A stretch of DNA of 18,666 nt from Conidiobolus incongruus B7586 (GCA_000697335.1 JNEM01016469.1:1-18666); one strand, 5' to 3'. Counted from the stretch's first letter, positions 1-10,790 are shown. Notes: a model not told the origin generated them from the letters alone. A program made the numbers and translations.

Positions 1-129
1 ATATTTAATTAATCTTAGATTTTGATATTTAATCTTATATTAAAATATAAATTAAAATATTTGATAAAATTTAATCAACCCTATTTATAAATCATATATA
101 ATAAAAATTCTGTTAATAAACAAATATTA

Positions 130-632
130 ATTATTATAATAAATCATAATAATATATGATATTTTTACTTAGTTTCTAAAGGGAAATCAGTTAATAATAA
201 GCTTTATATTATTTTTTTTGAAAAATATTTTTAATTAATATTTTTAATATAATTTGAAAAGCTTTATTATTTTATATAATAATTATTAAATGCCTAAATT
301 TAAAGTAATAAAAAACTTTCTAATTAGAAATAACTGGAAAAAACTATTATATTTAATATATTTGTTAGATTATAACTTATATAACTATAATTGCTTTAGG
401 TAATTAATAAACTAACTTACAAAAAACAAAATTTCTATAAAAAAATTTAATTAGTTTATAAAATATCAAATTCTAATCTTTAAAAAAAAACTATTTTTTA
501 AGTATTAGAAGTTTGTTAAAAATATAGCAAAAAGTTATTAATAATAAAATACTATTAAATTTATATTATATATTTATTTTATATATTATATATCAAAATG
601 TTTATTTATTTTCAATTATAAAAAATTCCTAT
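130..632 (+). mobile_element. mariner (DD34D) transposon relic, copy A
   Basis: This is a decayed DNA transposon of the mariner type. From about 215 to 632 it aligns base for base with the better-preserved copy at 17563-18115. The reading FLIRNNWKKL (about 319-348) and NYNCFR (about 385-402) match FLIKNNWKKL and DYNCFR there. Upstream, KGKSVNNKLY (about 179-208) resembles the stretch before the second catalytic Asp of mariner transposases, so this copy reaches further 5' than copy B. The right end AAAAATTCCTAT (621-632), followed by TA, is the copy B terminus with one C-to-T change. The 5' end was not found. Differences from copy B are mostly C-to-T and G-to-A, which create many stops. Function is certainly lost. 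Confidence 0.75.
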
Positions 633-1039
633 TATTTGAATTAAAAGTAATATTTAATTTTGAATTTTGATTTATATTAGTGATAATAAGTTTTATAAAA
701 AAAATCTTGAAGTTAATAATAATAATAATAATAATAATGTTTTAATTAAAATAAATAATTTAAAACCATTTTATAATATTTTAAATTAGAGAATATAGTT
801 TTTTAATATATCTACTATGATTTTTTAAATATTCATATAAAATAATATTTGTAAGTAATAATAAATAATTTGAAATTATTATTATTTTTTCAAACAATTT
901 AATATAAAAATAAATATCAAACATTACCTAATACAATAATAATACCTTTAAATTATTATAACATCCATATAACCAATATTATTATTTTGACAGATTAAAA
1001 AATTATCTAAGATGAATATCCAATCAAATTCAATTTATT
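633..1039. other. AT-rich spacer, no gene seen
   Basis: Apart from the TAA microsatellite, this stretch is AT-rich with short homopolymer runs. No open frame or recognisable motif was found. It may contain the undetected left end of the pogo-like element that follows. Confidence 0.5.
714..738. repeat. (TAA)n microsatellite
   Basis: A pure trinucleotide TAA run of about eight units lies between the mariner relic and the pogo-like relic. It is simple-sequence DNA with no visible function. Confidence 0.9.
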
Positions 1040-2300
1040 AATTGTTTGAGGTTTTTTTAAAAAATATTTTTGATTTAAATATTACATTTGATTATCAATC
1101 ACCTATCCCCAAAAATACTAGTAATATGACCCAAAACGTGACGAAAATTAATTCAATATTTTTTTTTGAAAATCAAGTAATAAATGTACCAGGATGGATA
1201 ATCCAAGTGAATGCTAATATACTCTTTGAGCATCATCATGAAGTAAAATTATGAAGTTTAAAAGCAGTTTGTAATATTTCTTTTAGGAAAAATAGGATCT
1301 AATGACTAGAAGGTTTGCAAAGGATATCAATTAATAAAAGATTTAAAAAAATATAATGCATAAATATATAGTTATTTAGTATAACATGAAAGAATTATTA
1401 TAAATTGGTTAAAGTGAATTATTCTGTGAGAAAAGGTAAGATTATCCAACTTTCCATTGAATAATTTACTTATTAATAATTATTATGTTTGTATGATGGT
1501 TAATCAATATTAGTCATAGAAAATTAAACGATTTGCTATAAGGAACCATGGTTATGCTGAAAAATACCGAGAAAAATAACTTTAATTATATATATATATA
1601 TACCAATGCAATTGGTAGACAAAGGATGTATCTAGGTATTATTGCACCGGTTGAAAAGGGAATAAAATAGAAATATAGAGATAGTAATAAATATCAACTT
1701 CAATATTGGCTCAATAATTCATCATCTCGATCAGCATGGAATTTTTACCCCACGATCAGACAAATTTTGTGAATTTCTGAACTATAAAATTCAATTTGCT
1801 TTTGAAAGTGTAGAGTCTATTTTTTATTGAAATTTGAATTAATTAGGCAATGTAAAAATGTAAAAGGAATATTCTATATTCATACTAATGTGACTGCTGT
1901 AATTTAGCCAATCAATTTTGGTATTATCAGGAATTTAAAAGTTCTTTAGAATAGAGGATTTGCTAGAAAATAGTATTATTAACTATGATATGTGATACCT
2001 CTATTAAAACATTGCCCTTTAACCTTGGAAACCGACTTGCTCATGATTCTTACCTTCAAGGTATTAAATTTATACTATTATTAATAGTATAATAATTAAG
2101 ATATTGTTTATAATGCAATTCAACAACTACAAATTTAATCCGTGATATATCAATTAATATATTTTATCTATGAAATAAATTTTGTAATCATTTAAACTGT
2201 TTTCTATATATGTGTTTAAATGTATATGAATCGATTAAAATAGAAAACTGCGAAGTTATGATAACTTGAAATTTTGGTAATATTAAAATTAAATAATTGA
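1040..2300 (+). mobile_element. pogo/Tigger/Fot-like transposase relic (HTH_CENPB + DDE_1)
   Basis: Fragments of a pogo-superfamily transposase appear in the expected order, in shifting frames. A CENP-B-type DNA-binding piece, GWIIQVNANILFEHHHE (about 1192-1242), matches the usual 'GWL..Fk.RH.i' signature. A DDE_1 piece lies at 1602-1739 with NAIGRQRMYLGIIAP and RSAW, the family's 'NA.G...L.LIIG' and 'KAWM' segments. A further piece at about 1848-1973 reads NVKGIFYIHTNVTAVI, then PINFGIIRNLKVL, then RGFARK; this is the conserved 'I..LPPNTTS.IQPLD.GIIRNFK' stretch. A weak tail resembling the 'TI.NCF' motif lies near 2188-2220. Several stops and frameshifts make it non-functional. No terminal inverted repeats were found, so the ends are approximate. 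Unlike the other relics it keeps many CpA and TpG pairs. Confidence 0.7.
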
Positions 2301-2469
2301 ATATAATCAATTATTTTTGTACTTTACAAAAATTTTCGAAAGAATGAAAAAAAATTTACTTTTTAATATACACAAATTGAAATGCAAGTTTTCTTTGATG
2401 TAATGATTAAAGAATGATTATACTTGGATATTATGACTATAAAAAAAGTATAAAATATAGATTATATTA

Positions 2470-2491
2470 ATAATAATAATATTATTATTAT
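2470..2491. repeat. 22-base perfect AT palindrome
   Basis: The arm ATAATAATAAT is followed at once by its exact reverse complement, with no spacer. It is made only of A and T, so it may be a chance product of (TAA)n slippage. It lies between the pogo-like relic and the hydrolase pseudogene. Confidence 0.6.
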
Positions 2492-2811
2492 AAGCATTGA
2501 TATTCATTTGTTAATTTCATTACAAACAACAAGGCCGTCTATATTTGTAAATCACAATTATGGTTGGAGTGGTAATTTTGTCAATATATCTTTTTTATTA
2601 TGCTTATCTATAATTCTATTCTGAACAAGGATTCCCCGGTGGTGATAGTTTCAATGATTATAACTAATTTTAACTGATTTTAAGCACTTTTTTTCTGTAT
2701 TTGAAAGAATAATCTCTTGGTGTATTTCATGAATAAATTTTCGGTGAAGCCATAAAAGCATCAAACAATCAGAGTATATATTATTAATCATATCATAAAT
2801 TTTAGTATATA

Positions 2812-4251
2812 ATGACAATTTATGAATTGGTAGATTTTAAAATATCTTTTATATTTGGATTAGTACAATTGATCATGAATCTACCACTCAAATTCTTTGT
2901 GACAATTCCTTCGATAGTTGTCAAACTATGTACCAAAATCTCTCTAATCTTGCTAACTATGAACGAACCCAAATCCCAATATTGGAGCTTTCTATTCGGC
3001 ACAACTGTCAAAGCGTTCAAAGCTATTTTTGCAATACTGCCTGATTTACCACTAGAAGAAGCTCAATTCCTGTTCCATATCTAAATACAAGTCATATCCA
3101 GGCCTCCAAATCAAACATTGCAAAGTTCCGAATGAGTTTCGTCATAGAGCTCACAAGTATATGAAAATCGGGTTTATCAATAAGTATGATGAATATCTCC
3201 AGCCTGAGGAAGGTCATTGGTCGTTAGCCAAGCCTTTAGAATTTATCTGAGCGAAACCTAGTTATAGGCGGGATTCTTAAATTAGATCTGTAATTTATTT
3301 TATTCATGGAGGTGCTTACTGCATAGAACATCCCACCAGCTATAACAAAATCTTTAATAGGCTGGCCAAGCACTAGAACAGTATTATTATAGCCATCGAT
3401 TATCGATTGGGACCCCAGTATACCTTAACCAGTATAATTGAAGATGTGATTGCCACCTACTTCTATATAACCCCACCATGATACGAGGCGGGTCTAGGAA
3501 TTGACAGTTCGAAAATCGTAGTGGGTGGGGATAGTGCAGGAAGTGGTCTATCAGCGAATCTAATACATATTTTAAGAAATTTGGGAGGTTTTCAACCTGC
3601 TAGTACGTTTCTATGGTCAGCATCCATCGACTTGACATTTAGTCAACCTTCAAGAGCTCAAAATAATTATTTAGACTCTTACCCGATGTTAATGAATCTC
3701 CCATCATCGTTGGCAATGACTTAAAACTAGATTCTGCTGAATTTGTTTTTATGTACAATCAAGGATCCAGTGTCAAAAAACGTATGGAAACGGACGCAAC
3801 GCCACTAGGACCCAAACCACTCTATCAATATCCCGAAACTATACCCATGCTCGATCCAAACATGAAAGACTTACCTCCAACTCTGAGTATGACTGGTGAT
3901 CGGGACTCTTTTCGAGATAATCGATTGTTTACGGAAAAAGAAGTTGGTATTGACCATTCCAAAGTCCCCAGCTGTCAAACTATTATACACCAAGGTTTAC
4001 CCCATGTCTTTATGATATTACCAGGAAATGACAGATGTTCACAAGCTTTAAAATTGACAGCTGAATTTATTGATCAAGTATTGTCCATTGACAAGAGGCA
4101 GAAATATCGGTACTTACCTGATTTTGATAAAGCTTATTCGAATAGTGAGTATAATATGTATTGGAATGATATCAATGGTGTGACTTTGCCTTGGGATTCT
4201 CCATATAAGGTGACACCTTTCCCAATTGGTGATCATTTGGTAAATAAATAA
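2812..4251 (+). pseudogene. Broken alpha/beta-hydrolase gene (hormone-sensitive-lipase family)
   Basis: About 480 codons of a carboxylester hydrolase of the Abhydrolase_3/HSL type, a family that cleaves acyl or acetyl esters. The N-terminal part (2812 to about 3075) has two hydrophobic stretches, suggesting membrane association. Then come the oxyanion-hole motif HGGAYC (3305-3322), the nucleophile motif GGDSAG (Ser codon at 3533), the acid region GDRDSFRD (about 3895-3918) and LPHVF (His codon at 4003). The whole triad is therefore visible. The frame is broken twice by shifts, near 3070-3080 and 3685-3700. Four in-frame stops lie between about 3240 and 3485 (TGA, TAA, TAG, TGA). Each stop is one transition away from an Arg, Gln or Trp codon. 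No intron is evident. An earlier ATG at 2559 opens a short hydrophobic frame that could be a remnant of the true start. It ends convergent with the PITH gene. Confidence 0.8.
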
Positions 4252-4623
4252 AATCATTATTTTTAATTATCCAATATCTTTCAAAAATCATCTATATTTA
4301 AAAGTTCATTTTATGTAATAATTCATATTGAATATATTTCGTTAAACGTAAGCTTTAAGATTTAAATTAATAATTATTAATTCATAATAATTGTTTATAG
4401 GTAAATTAATTATCGAAATTTTCAAATTATTCTATAAAAATTAATTCAAATACCATCACAAATCAAATATTTTAATGATATTCATTATTATTTTATTTTA
4501 TGATATTATAAAATATCGATAATAATGCTAATTAATACTTCACAAGTTACAGTATTTCTTCTAAATACTAATATAAATATATCTTAATAACATTCATTTC
4601 AAATCATATAAATTGCATCGTAA
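4252..4623. other. Spacer between converging genes
   Basis: This AT-rich stretch separates the 3' end of the hydrolase pseudogene (plus strand) from the 3' end of the PITH gene (minus strand). It presumably holds both 3' untranslated regions. No open frame or clear terminator structure was seen. Confidence 0.5.
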
Positions 4624-5565
4624 TTAATTCACTTGATTGTTCATAGAATTGATATCCGGTACTTCATGATCCTTTACATTGGGCTGTAATTCATAAACTG
4701 TAATAATGGGTTCATCTTTTAGCTATCAATGCAAATGTTATTATATAACATACATTTAAAAAATATAGTTATTTACCTCCGAGAATTCTCCCTTCAATCC
4801 AATATATATAATTTCTGTAGATTCGGCACCGAAATTATCTGGAAAGTAGAGTGATAGGTTACGAACATTGTTAAATTTGGTTATTCTATTTTTATATAAA
4901 TTGAGCATATAAATTAGTGAGTATATATTGACATATAATATTTACCTTGTCTGATATTCCACTTCGTGATCTACACCATCGACCAAATCCCATTCCTGAA
5001 CGGGTTTAGCACCCGATACATAATCGAAATCGATATCGTCTTTATTAATAAAACTAAAAGTCGTATTAATATCAATTTTTGCCATTGACATAAAATTGAA
5101 TTTACGCTTTCATTTTACTAGGACTAGAACCCTGACCACCTCCAAATATTAAAATGGATTTTAATTTGACAATACCTGTAAATCTATAGTAAACCAAATT
5201 AATTTTATATTTCATTTAAAATAGCTGGAAATCTTACGGAATAAATACCAATAATTCTGGGTCACAATCACTATTCAATTTCTAATAACTCAGTTAATAA
5301 ATTTCAAAATTAAATAATATATATATATATATATATGTCTTACTTCAGTAGTATCTAACCTCTTAAAATAAGGTTTAAAAACTTTTTTAGCCGAACCAGC
5401 TTCTAATTCATTAAAACAGTTCACTCTATCCAAATCAATATAGTGCAATAAACTCTCCTTTAAAAACTCTTCCTCATTAGAGTGATCGTGATCATGGCTG
5501 TGATGATGGTGATGGTGGTTATGGTTGTGATCACCCTCGTTAGCTTCGTTATGGCAGTTCATCAT
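4624..5565 (-). CDS. PITHD1: PITH-domain protein, PITHD1 orthologue
   Basis: This gene is complete. Exons run 5565-5344, 5281-5238, 5183-5106, 5053-4946, 4885-4777 and 4722-4624. They total 660 bases, giving 219 residues against about 211 in human PITHD1. All five introns (62, 54, 52, 60 and 54 bases) start GTAA and end AG, and the frame stays open across every junction. The N-terminus is His-rich (HNHNHHHHHHSHDHDH), as in animal PITHD1 but longer. Next come YIDLDRVNCFNE and the PITH core: VFKPYF, PFTGIVKLKSI, GSSPSKMKAF, PVQEW, FPDNFGAEST and YIGLKGE. The PITH domain of TXNL1 binds the 26S proteasome, and PITHD1 family members are linked to proteasome function. That role is inferred here. 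There is no thioredoxin domain and no signal peptide, so it is probably cytosolic. The first of two adjacent ATGs is taken as the start. Confidence 0.93.
5318..5336. repeat. (TA)n run inside intron 1 of the PITH gene
   Basis: A dinucleotide TA run lies just downstream of the first donor site (GTAAG, reading on the minus strand). It falls wholly within the intron, so length change would not alter the protein. Confidence 0.8.
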
Positions 5566-7831
5566 TGATTTTTTATTAAATTTATTATAATTATAAAATA
5601 TTTTTAAAATAAAGTGATGCTTTGAAGATTATTAAATCATTGATTTAATAACATTTCGAATGATGTCATCTTTTTTTCATTCGGTTTTATTAAGCTTGGT
5701 TATTATTTGTTGTTGATTGGAATTTAAAATCATCATACGAAAACGATTATGTTCATTAGTATTTTCATAATATACTACTAAAATAATATTTTATTAATAA
5801 TAGCATACACAAACTCAAAGGCAAATAAGATATGTTTTATAATTTTTAGCTATTCAATCTTTTTTAAACACATCATTGATTTTGATATATTTTTAATTTA
5901 TAAATTAATTCAAAATAAAAGATTCTTTAAAGCTATAAAATCAATCATCATAAAAATTATGTATAAAATTTAAAATATACAGAGTTATATAACAACACTA
6001 TAATAAATTTTAATAAATAAAAATATTATATTTAAATTTTTTGCAATCCATAGTTATTTATATTTTGTATAATAAATATTTTTTTAATAATTAATTCAAA
6101 TTAAATAGTGAAGTATCAAACTAAAAATTTTGTTGTACAGATGTATCATTATCATATTATGTTTTTAGATTACCATCAAATGATTTAAAAATAGATCAGA
6201 CAAATTACATTTACAGACTTTATTAAGTAATTGATATATAATATTTCTCTATCTGATAAAATTATTATATAAATTTGCTTTTTGAAAATATCTGATATAT
6301 TCAAAAATCTATCCATTATATAACTATTGATAAGTATTTGTAAATCATGTTAATTGATTATATTTTAATATTCATTACATTGCTCAATTTTTTAATTTTT
6401 CAATTTGAATTAAAATGTAAAATCACAAAGTTGTTAAAATCAGTTAAACTTACCTCGATAGTATCCAATTACATTAGATTAATTAGTTTAAATGTTTTCA
6501 TAATAAAAACAACTCAAGTTTCTTAATTTAGATATTAACTGAATCTTAGTCAAATCGTTTTCAATATATTCAATATTGTAATTAGATGATTTATAAATTG
6601 AAAAAAATACATTTTTTGGATTAAGTTAGAATTTTTGAAATGATTATGATGTTTATTTCAATAATTAGTATCATTTGAAGCTTAAAAACACATATTTATT
6701 ATATTTTGTATTATAAGTATGTAATATTCAATTTCATTTGGATATAATCTTAATTCTTTTTTAGTATCACAATTAAAACTATTGATGTTTCGCAATCTAT
6801 TATATAAATAAAATTATATTTTAATAATTTAAATAACATGGTATTCAACAACATCTAATAAATTCTGTATTTAATATTAAATCGATCTTGTTATATTATG
6901 AATAATATTAACCAAATTTTCTTAATATTCTAACAGATAATTCTTATATATTTATTTTTCTTCATTAAGATATCTTTTGTTTTTTTGATATTATGATCTT
7001 CACTGGTATATGAAGCTCATATTGATTTCAAATCCATTAAATCGTGTATGTTATTAAATATTAACTTAGTATAATTTTAGTGTAACATAAATCAATGCAA
7101 GCACTACATTATTTATGTTTTTTATTTAATAAATACAAAATATACAATCAAAGCAATTTAATTAGAACATGTTTAAGCCTTAATTTGAATTATATTTATT
7201 AAAATATAATAATTTTATATTATTTATATACTAATATCCCATTCTAACACAGATCAATTCTGTGAATATCATTGTAATGAAAGAAGTACATTTAAATAAT
7301 ATTTATAAAATTGAAAATATATCTATTAAAAACATATTTATCAAATTGATTATCAAATTCAATAGATAATGTTAAATTACTATCATATTCTTGATTGATA
7401 ACTCACAAAGAGCCAATAGAAGAAAATTACAGACTCTTCACTTCAATTTAATTGTAAACAAATCATAAAAATTTAGAAATAGTATTTAGTGTTTAATAAA
7501 ATTTAATAATTGAATATAATCACATAAATAAAAATTATAGCAATCCAAATATATTGCGATGTTTCAAAATCAATTATTATTATTATTACTAAATGGCTTT
7601 ACCACATATATATATCTTAAAATATATTCTGGTTTTCATCAATAAATCTCAATTTCAAAAATCAAACTTGTAATTTAATTAAATTTCACACTATCGGTCA
7701 ACAAGCGTTATTACGAGAATGCTCCTTAATTGAAGAAATTATTAAGGGTTATCTATAAGGGTTTAATTGAATAATATATATAATTGAACCACTCATTCTA
7801 TCTGGCATACTGTTTAATTTATTTTTAAGTT
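5566..7831. other. Long AT-rich divergent intergenic region, no gene seen
   Basis: This 2.27 kb stretch lies between the start codons of two divergently transcribed genes, so it must hold both promoters. I read both strands for long frames, transposase motifs and tRNA-like folds and found none. CpA and TpG pairs remain common here, unlike in the transposon relics, so the high AT content looks native rather than produced by RIP-like mutation. It may hide a non-coding transcript or a very old repeat that cannot be seen by eye. Confidence 0.55.
7772..7783 (+). promoter_or_regulatory. Possible TATA-like element upstream of the DUF4203 gene
   Basis: AATATATATAAT lies about 50 bases before the ATG at 7832. 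The surroundings are so AT-rich that such a match is expected by chance, so this is only a candidate. Confidence 0.2.
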
Positions 7832-8764
7832 ATGAAACCTTTAAATCGATTTTATACCTTGAGTTTTTGGATTTTTTGGTTATGCCTAAGCTTTGTAACC
7901 GCACAAAACCCAAATGATATTCCTCAAAAACCTCCCAATGAATCTTCTGATCATATACATTCTAATCCTGTTGGTAAATTGATTGAGATCATATATTTAT
8001 ATTAAATTCAAATAAAATAATAAATATTATAGGTACGCCCAATACCAGCGCTAGTGGTATCATAGTTGGTACTTTGCTTATGATTATTGGTTTGTTGTTC
8101 GTATTTGTTGGAAAGAGATTGATTCGATTCTTACTAGCAATTGCTGGTGCATATATTTTCTGTAAGTGGACCGTGATTATATTTATCATTCACAATAGCT
8201 TGACTCCTCTGTTTAGTTACTCTGACAATTGCCTTATCTGCATTTTTCGTTAACTTTGATGAAGCTACCAAGACCCAATCAATCATTATCCTAGTGATGA
8301 GTGGTATTTTTGCCGTTATTGGTGCCGCTCTAGCTGCATGTCTCTGGAAGGTAGGTATGGTGATTTTAGGATTTGCAAACGGTTTCAGCTTGGCTCAAGT
8401 GATTTTGCGTACCAATTTCGTTGCAACCCCATGGGTTCAAACAGTCATTATGCTCAGTGTTGGGTTGATCTTCGCCGTCTTCACTTGCTTTGCATTAAAT
8501 TTCGTCACCATTGTCTTCACGTCCTTCTTCGGAGCCCACATCTTTATCTCTGGTGTTGACGTCATCGCGAATACTGGATACCTTCAATTCAGCAATTCTA
8601 ATGTCCACGATGGTAAGATTATCAGTCCAACCCCTGCAGCTTGGGGTATGATTGCTTCCGTTTTCATTATCGCTATCATTGGTTCCTTAGTCCAATGGAA
8701 GACGACACAGTCAAAGATCCCAACGTATGAACCTATTGCAGCTAGAGATATTGCGGAAAAATAA
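7832..8764 (+). CDS. Seven-helix DUF4203 / TMEM198-like membrane protein
   Basis: This gene is complete, with three exons (7832-7973, 8033-8161, 8217-8764) and two introns (59 and 55 bases, GTAA...TAG). The total is 819 bases, or 272 residues, with the frame kept across both junctions. Residues 1-24 form a signal peptide (hydrophobic FWIFWLCLSFVTA). A short polar segment follows, then about seven hydrophobic helices near residues 55-73, 80-102, 112-133, 137-155, 163-183, 185-203 and 232-250. The cytosolic tail is short and charged. The Gly-rich, small-residue helices (GKRLIRFLLAIAGAYIF, AAWGMIASVFIIAIIGS) match the TM7S3/TMEM198-like domain, which is common in fungi and has no proven transport or enzyme role. 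Animal TMEM198 is reported to act in Wnt signalling, which should not be assumed here. G+C is clearly higher than in the flanks. It is likely located in the secretory pathway or plasma membrane. Confidence 0.9.
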
Positions 8765-8787
8765 AATTAGTCAAATCCTGACTAATT
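8765..8787 (+). other. Hairpin just after the DUF4203 stop codon
   Basis: A perfect 9-base stem (AATTAGTCA / TGACTAATT) with a 5-base loop begins on the base after the TAA stop. It would lie at the start of the 3' untranslated region. In a eukaryote it is not a classical terminator. It could affect mRNA stability or be chance. Confidence 0.4.
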
Positions 8788-8815
8788 CAAAATATTTATC
8801 TATATTTTTGATTAA

Positions 8816-8821
8816 AATAAA
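8816..8821 (+). promoter_or_regulatory. Candidate polyadenylation signal of the DUF4203 gene
   Basis: A canonical AATAAA lies about 50 bases after the stop codon, followed by T-rich sequence. The placement is suitable, but the motif is frequent in such AT-rich DNA. Confidence 0.4.
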
Positions 8822-9599
8822 TGATTTATCTTTATTAGACTTGGCTATTTAAAAATGAAATTTAGATATAAATTTAACACTGGGCTTATAGTATAAAATT
8901 TATAATATGAATCAATAACTAAGTTAAAATATAAATCTTTCTAATTCGAAACATACATAGTGAATAAAATACTGCACTATTGGTCATGTACATCAATATA
9001 AAAATCATATGATAAAGGAAATATATATTATGTTAAATTAAAATGATATATATTTTGACGAAATATTGAAACTGAATAATTTATTTTATAATTAATTTTA
9101 TTTTGAGCAATCAAGTTGAAATGATAAAATTTGTAAAATTTTTAATATTTTACTTGTAATACGATTTTTCTAATTTAATGAAAATTTTTTTAAAAATTAT
9201 TGTTAAAGTTAAAAAATATATCAACACATTTTAATATAAACGATCAAATTATACCATATATATCGAAATTTGAACCAAGTTATATTATTAACTATACACA
9301 ATAAATTCCTTATAACTTTATAAAAACTAATATTCACATTAAAAATTATAAATATATAAGGCCTACTAAGTTATAACGAAATACTGAGACTTACATAATA
9401 AACTATTTAAAATAATAAGTGATTGATTTATTTTAATAATCTTGATTAATATATAAAGCTGAATATTATATTAAGATAAAACCATCCCTTTTGTAGATTT
9501 TAATAAGAAAAATAATTTTTATAAACTAATGTAAATTATTATAATAGACTATACTATCATATAATATTATTATTTAGTCTTTAAATAAAACTTAATTAA
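8822..9599. other. AT-rich spacer, no gene seen
   Basis: No open frame, transposase motif or RNA gene was recognised. CpA and TpG pairs thin out towards the right end, where the transposon-rich part begins. Confidence 0.5.
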
Positions 9600-10050
9600 T
9601 GATAAGCATTATATTATATAGTTAATATAATTATATTTAAATGCTATTATTGACATTATTTTAAGATATTTATTATTTAATATAATAATTACAAAATCTA
9701 TAAAACTAAAGTTATAAAAAATTTTAATTAGAATTAAATATAAAAAACAATTATTTTTAGTATATTTATTAAATTTTAGCTTAAATAATTATATTTATTT
9801 TTAATAATTATATGATTGAAATAAGCTAATATTATAAAAAAATATTATTATTAATATAAAATCAATTAATATTAAATTTTGAATATTAAAATTATATAAA
9901 CTATAAATATAAAATATATAAGATTTGATATTTATTATAATTTATATATTTTTTGATTATAATAATATATTACCATATTTTTATCAAGCCTATAAAATTT
10001 AAAAAATAATTCTTATTTTTAATTCAAATATCAAATTATTTAATCTTGAA
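9600..10050 (+). mobile_element. mariner relic, copy C (heavily mutated)
   Basis: Read in the mariner frame, this stretch follows copy B residue by residue. NNYKIYKTKVIKNF (about 9684-9725) corresponds to NNCKIHKSKAVKNF there, and LVYLLNFSLNNYIYF corresponds to LVYSFDYNPCDYNCF. Later, YYKKILLLI...NQLILNF follows ARKKISARKFNLF. Almost every CpA and TpG of copy B is TpA here, and stops are frequent. Transposase function is lost. Both ends are approximate. The right end stops roughly 30 bases before the retroelement LTR, near a TTATTTTTAATT also found at the 3' end of copy B. Confidence 0.6.
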
Positions 10051-10075
10051 CTTTAATTAAATTGTTAATTTTAAC

Positions 10076-10080
10076 CTATT
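10076..10080. repeat. Target-site duplication, left (CTATT)
   Basis: The five bases before the left LTR match TTATT (17378-17382) after the right LTR, except for one C/T difference. This fits the 5-base duplications made by Ty3/Gypsy integrases. Confidence 0.65.
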
Positions 10081-10478
10081 TGTTAAGAGACTAGTTTTTT
10101 AAATTCTTATATATATTCTTATATAATTCAATTAACTATAAATTATATAATTAATTTATACTTTTATAGCTAAATTAATTATATAAATAGCATTGAATTA
10201 TCTAATAAACTAGGTTTTTCTTTTTTTTCTCAATATTTACTATTTTTTATCTTTTCTATTATTTCTAAGTTTGAGATTATATCCTATTAATATTATAGTA
10301 TATTAATACTACCTAATATAAATCTTAATATATTAGTGACTCATCCTAGTTCAAAGCTTAATTAAACTTTGTTTATATTTGTACACTATAGCTATAATAT
10401 AATACTATATTCTATATCACATTACTTTTGTATTAAGTTTTCCTCTATATTATATTAATATTTACTATTATGCTTATA
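10081..10478 (+). repeat. Left LTR of the Ty3/Gypsy element
   Basis: It begins TGTTAA and ends TGCTTATA. It aligns without gaps to 16980-17377 over all 398 bases. The right copy ends TTACA, so the original terminus was probably TG...CA. Confidence 0.9.
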
Positions 10479-10790
10479 TAATAACAATAATAAAATTACT
10501 AAAAAACTTACTAGAAATTAATAATTACTTGTATTAAATTTATTTATTACTATTTAAAATCTTATTTATAACTTATTTTACTTTAATTTAACATTATACA
10601 CTATAATACCACTAAAAAAAAGATATTTTAATATTATTTTAATGATAATCATAGCTTAATTACTAAGTGAATCTAAAACTTTTATCTTTAAAAACTTACT
10701 ACTCTCTAAAAAACTTATATTAGACAACTTTTGGTTGAGAAAAATATAACTTAAAAAGCTTAAATCTAACAAACTAATTATTTTATTATA

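Noticed and set aside
2820-3020. Minus-strand frame of 66 codons.
   Set aside because: It is antisense to the N-terminal part of the hydrolase pseudogene, which has recognisable family continuity on the plus strand.
5082-5092. An internal ATG opening a frame in the PITH gene as evidence of a frameshift.
   Set aside because: The segment 5054-5105 is a 52-base GT-AG intron. Removing it restores the conserved SKMKAF...DDIDF join.
7989-8189. Minus-strand frame of 66 codons.
   Set aside because: It spans an intron and exon of the DUF4203 gene in antisense and has no motif.
8338-8559. Plus-strand frame of 73 codons in another frame of the DUF4203 gene.
   Set aside because: It is a shadow of exon 3; the main frame has the membrane-helix pattern of the family.
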